This document shows, piece after piece, positions 44,421-52,554 of a stretch of DNA of 64,000 nucleotides. The stretch covers positions 3,782,001 to 3,846,000 of the forward strand of contig NZ_JAUSQU010000001.1 of the NCBI RefSeq assembly GCF_030811455.1, written 5' to 3'. Every line of letters starts with the position of its first letter. The stretch's first letter is position 1. A program made the translations under genes and the position numbers. A model generated the notes under the pieces. That model had not been told where the DNA came from and ran no database searches. It saw nothing but the letters and a program-made list of their open reading frames with translations. This stretch comes from Streptosporangium lutulentum (GTDB taxonomy: Bacteria > Actinomycetota > Actinomycetes > Streptosporangiales > Streptosporangiaceae).

Positions 44421-47400
44421 TCATCGATCCCCATCGCGGTTCCGCCTGCGTCGGGGCGCCACCTGCTGGACGATCAACAACGGACTGCGTTCGGCGGTGA
44501 ACCAGTCCGTGATGATGACCCGCGACGGGTCACCCGCATGGGCGAGCGCCGCGTCGAGCGCGGGCTGGAGCCGGGGGCTCACGAAGCTCTCCTCACACGC
44601 TTCCAAGGGGTGGCGGGCCACGATGGCATACGGCGTGCGCCGTACTTTTACCCCTATGACCCCCGCGTCCGGGAGCAGGAAGTCCCCGTCGTACAGCGCC
44701 CGCAGTCCTCCCAGCGACACTCGCTCACGTTTCACCGCCGAGCTCGCCAGGGCGAGTGGCTCACCGGACAATACGGCGAACAGATCCGCGCCGAGCCGCC
44801 AGTCCAGCAGCGGGTGGAACACCATGTTGTCGTAGTCCCGCAGGCAGCCGTAGCACGACGTTTCGCAGGCATCCGCGTGTGCTGGATCGGTGAGATCTTC
44901 GAGGAACCGGGCGACGTGCCCGGTGAACTCCGAGGCGACCTCGCCAAGGTGGGTGCTGAACCCCGCGCCGTTCTCCAGCGCGTCCGCGAGAAACGCGTAC
45001 AGTGCCGTCCCTTCACGGTGCGGTCCCGGGTGCACGCCCGCGATGAGCTCTCGCGGGTCGACGTCGAGGAACTCCGCGGCGGCGGTGCGCAGCAGAAACG
45101 CCAGGGAGTACCAGGCGGCTCGCCGGCCCTGATGGAGATCCGCTCGGTATCGGGGCCTGGGCTCATCCAGGCCGAGCCGGAGCCCTCGCAGGGGATCACT
45201 GGTCGCTCGCGGCCCGACGAACAGGAAGTCCGTGGGGAGTACGGCCCCGAGCGCGGCCTGGACGGGGTCTCCGAACCCTTTCGCCGTCGGGTCGGCATCC
45301 TGGGGCACGACATAACCGCCCCAGCTTCCGGAGGCCTTCCGGAAGGCGAAGCCGCCGCCGTCATTGTCGTTGACGATGTAGCGTTTCCCCGGCCCCGTGT
45401 AGAGCTCCGCGGAGCGCCACGTCTCGTGGCGTAGGGCGTTCAGGTCGGTGGTGGCACGGGCGGTCACCATACGGGCCGACCAGGAGAAGTTTCCGTCGAA
45501 GTCGCGGGGAGGACTGGCCCTGAACCCCGCTGGTTCCCGCAGGTCCACGACGCGGAATCGCTCAGAGCCGCACAGCGGGCACGGCCCTTCCACCCCGGCG
45601 CCCAGGTGGTTGCACGTGGAGCACAGTCCGATCAGTCGTGGATTCGTGAGCGGCTCGGCGATCGCCCTGGGCTTGCCGTAGGAGTTCGGGGTGAAGTCGG
45701 TGACGCCCACCACCGTGAAGACCTGGCCGTCCTTCACGATCTCGCTACCGGGGGCGAAGGACGATACGGCCATTGCGAGGTCCCGGTCCACGGTCGCCTC
45801 CGGCGGCCATGGATACGAGCGGTCGGGTTCCTTCAGATAGAGCTGCCGCACCCGGGTGGGGAACCCGAACATGGGAAGTGCCCCGAGATGCGCGAGACGC
45901 TCGCCGAGGTCCTCGCTCTCCCCGGGCAGGGCGGCGATTTCCCCGACGCGGTCGAGAAGCCGCTCCGCCCACTCTCCGTCGAATCGTCCCGGAGTGAACG
46001 TCGTGAAGGCCGTGAACGCGGCGGCGCTCGAAGTGATCTGGTCCGGGTTCTCGCGAAACCACCGGCGGATGACGGGTTCGGCGTCGGTCCACTTCGCGGC
46101 GCTGCCGAACTGACCGTGGACACCCCCGGTGCGGTCGGCGGCGGAGATGCCGGTTGCCGCGAACGCCATTCGGAGCGTGTCGCTCGCGACGGTCCGTTCC
46201 AGAATCTCCCGCCGGTCCAGCGCCAGGTAGGGCGCCGGAACAGGGTCGTTGGTCACCGCCCCCGGGTTGCGGAAGTAGTGCTCGTCGTGGCTCCGCCCCC
46301 GGCAGACGGTGAGGGCCACCGCGACCGGCGACGACCGGCGGCCCGCACGGCCGACCCGTTGCTGATAGTTGAACCGGGTGGGCGGCATGTTCGCCATGAC
46401 CACGGCGGACAGCGGCCCGATGTCGATCCCCGCCTCCATCGTGGTCGTCACCGAGAGCAGGTCCAGCTCGTGAACGAGAGCCTGCTCCTCCTCATCGAGA
46501 AAGACGCGCTGGAACCGGGCCTGCCGTCGCTGCGCCTCGACCCGGCCGGTCTGTCCGGTCAGCTCCGCGCAGTTCAAGCGGAACGCCCCCGACGCGGTCG
46601 CGGCCTTCCAGGCGTAATAGTCGTCCTCGGTCGCTCTCAACGCCTCCGGTTCCGCGGGGAGCCGCGCCCGGCAGCCCGTGCACACGCCGGCGCTCGCGGC
46701 GAGATGCTGCCGACCGCACATCCCGCACAGCCATGCGTGATTCTCGGCGGGGCGGAGAGCGACCTTCGCGGGATCGACAAGGAAATCGGCGACGATGCCC
46801 CGCCAGTAGGCTTCCGCCTGGTCGCGTACGTCACCGGGATCGAGGCCATGGACCTCGGCGACCTTCTTCCAGTAGCTGTTCAGCCGTTTGGGAACGCTTG
46901 AGGTGTAGGGATCGCGCAGGCCGGGGAAACGTCGCAGCTCGGCGAGAACCCGCAGGCTGCCCTGGCCGAGCCCGGCGAGTTTCGTGTCGATTCGCGGGTC
47001 AGCGGCGTCGATCCACCCCATCCCCAGCGATTCGAAGTCACGGTTCGAGCCAGAGAACAGTGCCTCCACGGCATTCTCCAGGAGGTCGGCCTCGGCGCTC
47101 AGGACGGTGTCGCGCAGCGCGTCCGACAGCCCGGGGATGAGCCGAATCGGGCGGACCTTCCAGTCGTAGAGTCCGTGCCAGTCGGTGCCACCTGGCTGCT
47201 GTACCGAGGGCTTCGGCCCGGCAGGGTTGACGCCGAGCGTCATCAGTCGCCGGTGGATGAAGGTCTTCGCGAGCAGGTCGAGGCGGAGCGGAGCAGTGAG
47301 CTTCGCTGCGGCGACCGCGGCGGCCTCCTCGTCATCGTCGAGCCAGGCCAGCCGCAGGTCTTTCAGCGCGTCCGGATCCTTCGAGGCGAGCCGATCGAGG

Positions 47401-49544
47401 TCGACCTTGTTGCCCGAGGTCCGGGCCTGGGCGATGTCGTCGCCGCTGACGGTCTGCTCCCGGGTCCCCTGTAGCGCGAAGATCCGTACGAGGTCCTGAT
47501 AGTGGCGCAGGGCCAGACCCGCGGAGAGCTTCGCGGCATTCTGCCGGCTGTCGGAGAAGACGATGAGTTTCCGGTCAGCGGCATCGTCGAACTGCGCCGC
47601 GAGCTCCGTTGAGAGGACCTGATTCACCTTCTCGAACCCGGTGCGCATGGCACTGATGGGAGACATCTGCCGGTCAGGATGAGTGAGGGGAAGGACGCCG
47701 ACGGTGCGATTCTTGGTGCGTTCCCAGTCGGTGGCGCACGAGGGACAGCCGGACGGGAACGGGGAGAGCTTGTCGAGGTCGACTCGGGGCTCCCCTGTCT
47801 CCGGGTCCTTGCTGGACTCGATGTGGAAGCTCCAGCCGGTCGCACCCTCCTCCCTGTTGGCGAGCGTGCCGGCGTGGGGGTCGAGGACGGAAAGGCGGAA
47901 GGAGAGGGTCACCGCGCCCTTCCCCCTCTGGAAGGTGTTTCTGTCGTTCGCCTGCTGCTGAGTGGTCCGCGGCCAGTACACGACGTAGTTGTGGGCCGTA
48001 CGGTCTGGCCTGGCCAGATCCGGGATCCTCGATAGATCCGGCGTGTCCGGAAGAAGGTGCGAGTCGAAGGCGGCACGGTCGAACGCGTCCCAGGGGGCGT
48101 ACCCACCGAGGAAGGTGTCCCCGCATGATCGGCAGAAGAGCAGCTCCAGCACTCGGGCACCGCACCCGCAGAAGATCCTCGGCCGTTCGTACAGCCGGCC
48201 GATCCCCCGTCCCTCATACACGCCACCGGGGATCTGAGGGCATGCCGGATCCGAGCACGCCCACATTCCCGCGACATTGCGGAAGAACAGATGTCCGCGG
48301 ACCTTCTCCGTGGGGGCGACCGTGGCATCGCGCAGAGGGACCGTACGACCGCCACCCACCGCCAGCTCCCCCGGGATGAAGTCGAACTTGTCCTGGCCGA
48401 CCGCGAAGAACTCTTCAGGAAACCCCCGGTCCCGTTCGGAGTCCAGCGACGCCGTTGTCGCGACGATCCGCAGCCGCTCCGGGTGGTCCATGATCCCCAA
48501 CCGCTGCCGGAGGTTGCGGATGAGATACGCCACCTCCGTCCCGGCTGTGCCCCGGTGGATGTGCAACTCGTCGACGACCAGCGTGAATCGGGCTTCCGGC
48601 GTCTCGGAGAGCCACCGCCTGGTGTCCGCGAAGAATCCCGCGTCGCGATCTCGCAGCAGCATGATGTTCAGCATCGAATGGTTCGTGATGAGCAGGTCTG
48701 GCGGCGCGTCGTACATGTCCCACCGCGACAGCATCTCCGCTCCACCTGGTCGGGGTGCGAAATACCGGGTGTTGTCGTCCTCTGCCTTCGCCGCCTGACG
48801 GCTCCGCTTTTCGGCTTCCCGGAGGAACTCACGCAGTTGCCTGACCGCACCTTCCTGCTCCGGCCGGCCCAGCACCGGGGTCCCCCCTGTGTACCGGCCG
48901 AAGTAGAAGCGGTGCCCATCCCTGTTGGCATCGAGCCACGCCCGCGCCGCGTCGCCGTCCAACGCCCGGCGTAATCGCACCAGCTGGTCGTCGACCAGGG
49001 CGTTCGTCGGATACAGCACCATGGCTCGTACGGCCCGAGGTCGCCCCCGTTCACCGGCCCGGTGCGGCACGTACGGCGCGCTTGAGCGCTCCCACCAACG
49101 CTCTGTCGTCCCCGGCGTGCCATCCCACGACCGGGACTCCTTGAGGAGGTCCGCGATGATCGGCAGGAGGAACGCCTCGGTCTTTCCCGACCCGGTCCCC
49201 GCCGTCACCACCACATTCCGCCCCGGAATGAGGGCCGAGACCAGCGCCCGCTCCTGATGCGTGTACAGCTCCCGGTCCGCGCCGAGCAACCCCAATTGTG
49301 CGAAGTCCGCGAGCTCCGCAGGGGCGCCCGCGCGTGCCACCGACTCAGCGAGGGGGCGACCCGTGGTCGCGTACTCCGGTCGGACCTCCACGTACGGCTC
49401 CGTATACATCCCGCCTGGAATGTCCAGCAACGCCCGCCGCTCCGCGCGCAACCGTGGATCCCGTAGCCGGAACGCCGTGTCGTAATACCGCAGATACGCC
49501 TCACGCAGCGCTTCGAAGGTCTGAGCCACATCGAGCTCACTCAT
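44421..49544 (-). CDS. Large DEAD-like helicase with zinc clusters and DUF1998 domain
   Basis: 1707 aa from MSELDVAQTFEALR; the ATG overlaps the previous stop as ATGA. SF2 motifs: Q-motif-like YTHQERAL near 95, Walker A AGTGSGKT at 115-122, motif II DELH at 325-328, motif III VATTASL, motif V MEAGIDIGPL and motif VI QRVGRAGRR (both beyond residue 1000). Four Cys pairs or clusters (CSDPAC...CGCG, CPSC, CGMCG...CTGC, CSTC...CPLC) mark zinc ribbons. The DUF1998 end has CETSCYGCLRDYDN. This architecture (COG1205) is shared with Druantia DruE and resembles DISARM DrmA/DrmB split apart. Last gene of the five-gene system. Confidence 0.93.
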   Translation of the reverse strand: MSELDVAQTFEALREAYLRYYDTAFRLRDPRLRAERRALLDIPGGMYTEPYVEVRPEYATTGRPLAESVARAGAPAELADFAQLGLLGADRELYTHQERALVSALIPGRNVVVTAGTGSGKTEAFLLPIIADLLKESRSWDGTPGTTERWWERSSAPYVPHRAGERGRPRAVRAMVLYPTNALVDDQLVRLRRALDGDAARAWLDANRDGHRFYFGRYTGGTPVLGRPEQEGAVRQLREFLREAEKRSRQAAKAEDDNTRYFAPRPGGAEMLSRWDMYDAPPDLLITNHSMLNIMLLRDRDAGFFADTRRWLSETPEARFTLVVDELHIHRGTAGTEVAYLIRNLRQRLGIMDHPERLRIVATTASLDSERDRGFPEEFFAVGQDKFDFIPGELAVGGGRTVPLRDATVAPTEKVRGHLFFRNVAGMWACSDPACPQIPGGVYEGRGIGRLYERPRIFCGCGARVLELLFCRSCGDTFLGGYAPWDAFDRAAFDSHLLPDTPDLSRIPDLARPDRTAHNYVVYWPRTTQQQANDRNTFQRGKGAVTLSFRLSVLDPHAGTLANREEGATGWSFHIESSKDPETGEPRVDLDKLSPFPSGCPSCATDWERTKNRTVGVLPLTHPDRQMSPISAMRTGFEKVNQVLSTELAAQFDDAADRKLIVFSDSRQNAAKLSAGLALRHYQDLVRIFALQGTREQTVSGDDIAQARTSGNKVDLDRLASKDPDALKDLRLAWLDDDEEAAAVAAAKLTAPLRLDLLAKTFIHRRLMTLGVNPAGPKPSVQQPGGTDWHGLYDWKVRPIRLIPGLSDALRDTVLSAEADLLENAVEALFSGSNRDFESLGMGWIDAADPRIDTKLAGLGQGSLRVLAELRRFPGLRDPYTSSVPKRLNSYWKKVAEVHGLDPGDVRDQAEAYWRGIVADFLVDPAKVALRPAENHAWLCGMCGRQHLAASAGVCTGCRARLPAEPEALRATEDDYYAWKAATASGAFRLNCAELTGQTGRVEAQRRQARFQRVFLDEEEQALVHELDLLSVTTTMEAGIDIGPLSAVVMANMPPTRFNYQQRVGRAGRRSSPVAVALTVCRGRSHDEHYFRNPGAVTNDPVPAPYLALDRREILERTVASDTLRMAFAATGISAADRTGGVHGQFGSAAKWTDAEPVIRRWFRENPDQITSSAAAFTAFTTFTPGRFDGEWAERLLDRVGEIAALPGESEDLGERLAHLGALPMFGFPTRVRQLYLKEPDRSYPWPPEATVDRDLAMAVSSFAPGSEIVKDGQVFTVVGVTDFTPNSYGKPRAIAEPLTNPRLIGLCSTCNHLGAGVEGPCPLCGSERFRVVDLREPAGFRASPPRDFDGNFSWSARMVTARATTDLNALRHETWRSAELYTGPGKRYIVNDNDGGGFAFRKASGSWGGYVVPQDADPTAKGFGDPVQAALGAVLPTDFLFVGPRATSDPLRGLRLGLDEPRPRYRADLHQGRRAAWYSLAFLLRTAAAEFLDVDPRELIAGVHPGPHREGTALYAFLADALENGAGFSTHLGEVASEFTGHVARFLEDLTDPAHADACETSCYGCLRDYDNMVFHPLLDWRLGADLFAVLSGEPLALASSAVKRERVSLGGLRALYDGDFLLPDAGVIGVKVRRTPYAIVARHPLEACEESFVSPRLQPALDAALAHAGDPSRVIITDWFTAERSPLLIVQQVAPRRRRNRDGDR

Positions 49545-50440
49545 TGAATCTCCAATTTTCGGCGCGACGACTTGGCGATCTTCTCGGCGATCCATTTCGG
49601 CACCCCGTCATAGGCATGGCCCTCTGTCAGCCGTATCGGCGGCAGCCCCGTGCACAGGACCGCTGCTTCCCTTTGCCTGCGAGGAAGCGCGGCCCGGTGA
49701 TCGACGATGAGTCGTCCCAGATTGTGCCGTGTTCCCTTACCCGGCTCCGCTCGCCAACGGAACGGAAAAGCGCCAGGTGGCAACGACAGACAGATCCCTT
49801 CGCTCCTGTCGACGGGGTACCACTGGCCGTTGCGGAAGATGGCATGCTGGGGGATCCGCCCATGCAGGAGATATTCATACAATCCCGCGCGCGGAGACGG
49901 GGTCGGTCTTGGCCATCCGAACCGTCCGGACAATGTGTCAAAAGGGGCTAGATCAGTGTTTCGAGCCGGCCCCGGCCCCGGTTGTCCCAGCACCAGGGGA
50001 GTCAACTCACCCGCGATCCGCTCCGCGGCACACGGTTTCAGCGTGGCTCCGAGCGCTGCCCCTGCCTGCTCGTCGTGCCCCTGGAACCACACCGTCGACG
50101 GCAGCTGGATCTGGGTCTCCTGCTGACGCCGGTTTACAACCACGCCCGGCAGGCGCATCCAGTGTTCTGGGGCCGGACGGGTCCCGGTAAGCAGGGTCAC
50201 GCCCGTCTCACCGGGAAGGGCCGTCAGTGTCAACGCCTGAGTCCGCCAGGTGCGCGCGGTCCAGTTGAGGCGGAGGAACCCCAGCACCTCCAGCGACTCG
50301 ATCCACTGAGAGGCCTCGCTGCCGTTGGTCCTGGCAGCCCAGGCCGCATCGCGGCGGAGCCGGTCCAGCCGTCCCGAGCCGACCTCTGCGAGCCAGGAAA
50401 CGAACAGGTCCGGGTCGAAGGCGTGCGGAGTGTCAGCCAC
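49541..50440 (-). CDS. Unknown 299-aa protein of the helicase/MBL/AAA system
   Basis: Start GTG (VADTPHAFDPDLF) overlaps the preceding stop by 8 bp. Its own stop overlaps the helicase ATG, so it is firmly inside the operon. The N-terminal ~65 residues look like a winged helix (DAAWAARTNGSEASQWIESLEVLGFLRLN). The rest is beta-rich with many Pro, Trp and Arg (RWRAEPGKGTRHNLGRLIVDHRAALPRR). No family recognised. It could be a DNA-binding adaptor for the helicase. Confidence 0.85.
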   Translation of the reverse strand: MADTPHAFDPDLFVSWLAEVGSGRLDRLRRDAAWAARTNGSEASQWIESLEVLGFLRLNWTARTWRTQALTLTALPGETGVTLLTGTRPAPEHWMRLPGVVVNRRQQETQIQLPSTVWFQGHDEQAGAALGATLKPCAAERIAGELTPLVLGQPGPGPARNTDLAPFDTLSGRFGWPRPTPSPRAGLYEYLLHGRIPQHAIFRNGQWYPVDRSEGICLSLPPGAFPFRWRAEPGKGTRHNLGRLIVDHRAALPRRQREAAVLCTGLPPIRLTEGHAYDGVPKWIAEKIAKSSRRKLEIQ

Positions 50441-52307
50441 GGCCACGACCACCCATGAGCACCGCATTCAGGTATCTCTTCCAGAGTTTCTCTGGCGGCG
50501 GACGCTCGATCGTGAACATGACTTTCCAGAACTTCCGCATCGCCGGAGTGACCTGAGTGATTCGTGGCTCTTCCGAGTGGCTCATCCGCACCTCGATGGT
50601 TCCGTCCGGGTGATCGATCACGAGCCAGACCGCAGAGTCGGGGATCTCCATCGCGCTGGATTCACCGCACAGCCCTGTGTGACGTTCATGCCACCACACA
50701 GGCGGTTCCGTCGAGGCCAGATCGGTGTGGCGGCCCTCAGCGTCGATCACCGTGGATACCTGTACCAAGGGCTGCTCGGAATTCGCTTTTGGCGAATTCG
50801 TCTTTTCGAGAACGATGTCCTGGGAGGCGTGCAGGTGAAAAGTCAGCCGTCCAACTTCGGTATCAACCATATGCTCACCTGCGGCGAGTCCCCGGCCGCG
50901 AAGCTCCGTGCGCTCTCCTGTAATGGAGATCGGTGCGCCGTCGAGCCGAACGACGTCCACCCCCGGCGGGAGTACCAGATCCGGTTCGCCTCCCACGAGG
51001 TAGTGCCGTCGCTCTCCGGTGAGCCGAAGGTGCAGACCACCCGTAAGTCTGGGCCTGCGTGCTCTGGCTCCGGCACCTTCGGTGAACTCGACGTCGGCCG
51101 CCACGAACCAGCCGTCTACGGAGCTTTCCTCAGGTTCCTCCCACGAGAAGCCTTCCCGCGCCACGAGGCTTCGGGCTTCCGCCTCGCCCTGCCTGTCGAA
51201 GAGGATGAGGGAGGGCGTATGAGGCACGACCTTTTCGACCTCCGTCCATCCACCCAAGGGATCCTCTTGGAGGATGAGCGGGTGCCGCCGGGGCTGAAGG
51301 CTGATCCCCAGCCGCTCGCCGCGCGCGGTAACCCCCGCGGTGAGACCCTGGCAGAGATCTGGCAGGTCGCCTGAGAGCGTATACAGGGCTCCTGTGTCTC
51401 GTGCGGCTACGACGAGGTGGCCACCAGAGTGTGTCAGCGCGTCCCCGTCGACGCCGTCGACGCGCTCCGCTCGCCATTGCAGCGTCCAGCCGTTCCGCGG
51501 ATCGTCGATCGCGGTGATCCGCAGTGGCAGCCGCCGCAGCCCGTTCGGGACAGGGGGAACGCGACTGTCCGACTCGGCGATGGAGATCAGCAGCGGGCCG
51601 AGAAGATTGTCCTCGTTGTTCTTGTCAAGGGCACCCCGAAGCCGGGCGGAGAGACGCGGTCGGCCCTTCCACATCCGCAGCCCTCGTAAAAGGGCGACCG
51701 GCTCGCGTACCTGGCACTCCTTGAAGAACGGAGCCAGTCGATCGTGATCGGCGGCGCACACGAGTGCCTGCGACTGGGCATACCCGATGCGCTCCCGCCC
51801 CTTGGATGTGTGCAGCGTACTGAATCCCCGCGTTCCCTCGCGCTCCTTAAGCCACCCGTCGAGGTATTTCCAGAAGGTCTCCACTGTTTGGTAATCGCGC
51901 TGGAGATGTTTCTTGTGATCGTCCAGCTGGAACCCGGGCGGTGGACGGAGAAGTTCGGCCAGCCGAACGTAGTAGGCATGAGCACCTCGCCCACCCTCAC
52001 CCCGCATCCGCGTCGCCGCCAGCACGCACACCGCGAGGAGCGGCAGGCATGGGGGCGGCCCCTCCTGGGTGGACCGCTTCCAGACAAGGGCCTCGCGGTA
52101 GATCTGCCGGTACGCGTCGCCACGCCAGTCAATGGCCTCCTGCGCGACGGCGGTGCACAGGTCGTCGATGGAGTCGGTGACCTTCGCGTCGCCGTGAAGC
52201 CGCACGGCCTCCTGGTCATCGACGAAGAACAACAGTGGGCGACCGGCCTGATCGACACCGAAGAACTCCTTGGTGAGCCGTGCCTGCCACCAATCATAAG
52301 AACGCAT
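50433..52307 (-). CDS. Unknown 624-aa protein of the helicase/MBL/AAA system
   Basis: Start MRSYDWWQARLTKEF. An open frame extends a further 310 bp upstream, but there it crosses the AT-rich gap and hairpin. The N-terminal ~250 residues are helical with DDQEAVRLHGDAKV and a conserved-looking LTKEFFGVDQAGRPLLFFVDD. The remaining ~370 residues are beta-rich, with several similar Ig-like strands (WTLQWRAERVDGVDG, LTFHLHASQDIVLEK, VWLVIDHPDG). It has no motif I can name and no catalytic signature. It may be a structural or recognition subunit. Confidence 0.85.
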   Translation of the reverse strand: MRSYDWWQARLTKEFFGVDQAGRPLLFFVDDQEAVRLHGDAKVTDSIDDLCTAVAQEAIDWRGDAYRQIYREALVWKRSTQEGPPPCLPLLAVCVLAATRMRGEGGRGAHAYYVRLAELLRPPPGFQLDDHKKHLQRDYQTVETFWKYLDGWLKEREGTRGFSTLHTSKGRERIGYAQSQALVCAADHDRLAPFFKECQVREPVALLRGLRMWKGRPRLSARLRGALDKNNEDNLLGPLLISIAESDSRVPPVPNGLRRLPLRITAIDDPRNGWTLQWRAERVDGVDGDALTHSGGHLVVAARDTGALYTLSGDLPDLCQGLTAGVTARGERLGISLQPRRHPLILQEDPLGGWTEVEKVVPHTPSLILFDRQGEAEARSLVAREGFSWEEPEESSVDGWFVAADVEFTEGAGARARRPRLTGGLHLRLTGERRHYLVGGEPDLVLPPGVDVVRLDGAPISITGERTELRGRGLAAGEHMVDTEVGRLTFHLHASQDIVLEKTNSPKANSEQPLVQVSTVIDAEGRHTDLASTEPPVWWHERHTGLCGESSAMEIPDSAVWLVIDHPDGTIEVRMSHSEEPRITQVTPAMRKFWKVMFTIERPPPEKLWKRYLNAVLMGGRGRG

Positions 52308-52554
52308 GGAAATTATCCGTACTAAGAGGATGACCCAGGAAAATTTTCTGTAGATATAAATCTGAAGGTGGAATCGCACCGAAAAGTCTATGGATGGGTT
52401 CAGCTGAGAGCTCAAGGACGAAATTTTGTGTCTGGCCCTTGGGCATGAGTACGACAGCCGAACACTCGTCGTGTGGTTACCAGGCCGGTCTTTAAAATGC
52501 GGCGGAACACGCCCCTGAAAACTCTTGAGCCCGGCCTGGTAACCGCACGACGTA
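52308..52554. promoter_or_regulatory. AT-rich gap inside the operon, probable second promoter
   Basis: This 247-bp space is the only sizeable gap in the five-gene operon. Its AT content is far above the window average, e.g. around 52330-52370 (aaaattttctgtagatataaat). It contains a 10-bp perfect palindrome GAAAATTTTC at 52339-52348, 32 bp before the start of the 624-aa gene, and the long inverted repeat at 52467-52552. A separate promoter for the last three genes is likely but no clear -35/-10 pair was fixed. Confidence 0.4.
52467..52552. repeat. Long inverted repeat (22-bp arms, 42-bp loop)
   Basis: Left arm 52467-52488 and right arm 52531-52552 are complementary at 21 of 22 positions (arms contain GGTTACCAGGCCGG and its complement). 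The structure ends 2 bp before the stop codon of the MBL gene (52555-52557, minus strand). Arms of this length exceed an ordinary terminator. Options include a terminator/attenuator, a MITE-like element or a structured RNA that the system uses or senses. Confidence 0.75.

Noticed and set aside
44421-49544. Calling the helicase DruE (Druantia) or DrmA/DrmB (DISARM) outright
   Set aside because: Domain similarity is shared by the whole COG1205/DUF1998 group; none of the other Druantia or DISARM subunits (e.g. PLD nuclease DrmC, DruH) is seen nearby.
52467-52552. CRISPR-like repeat unit
   Set aside because: Only two arms in inverted orientation; no direct repeats or spacers.
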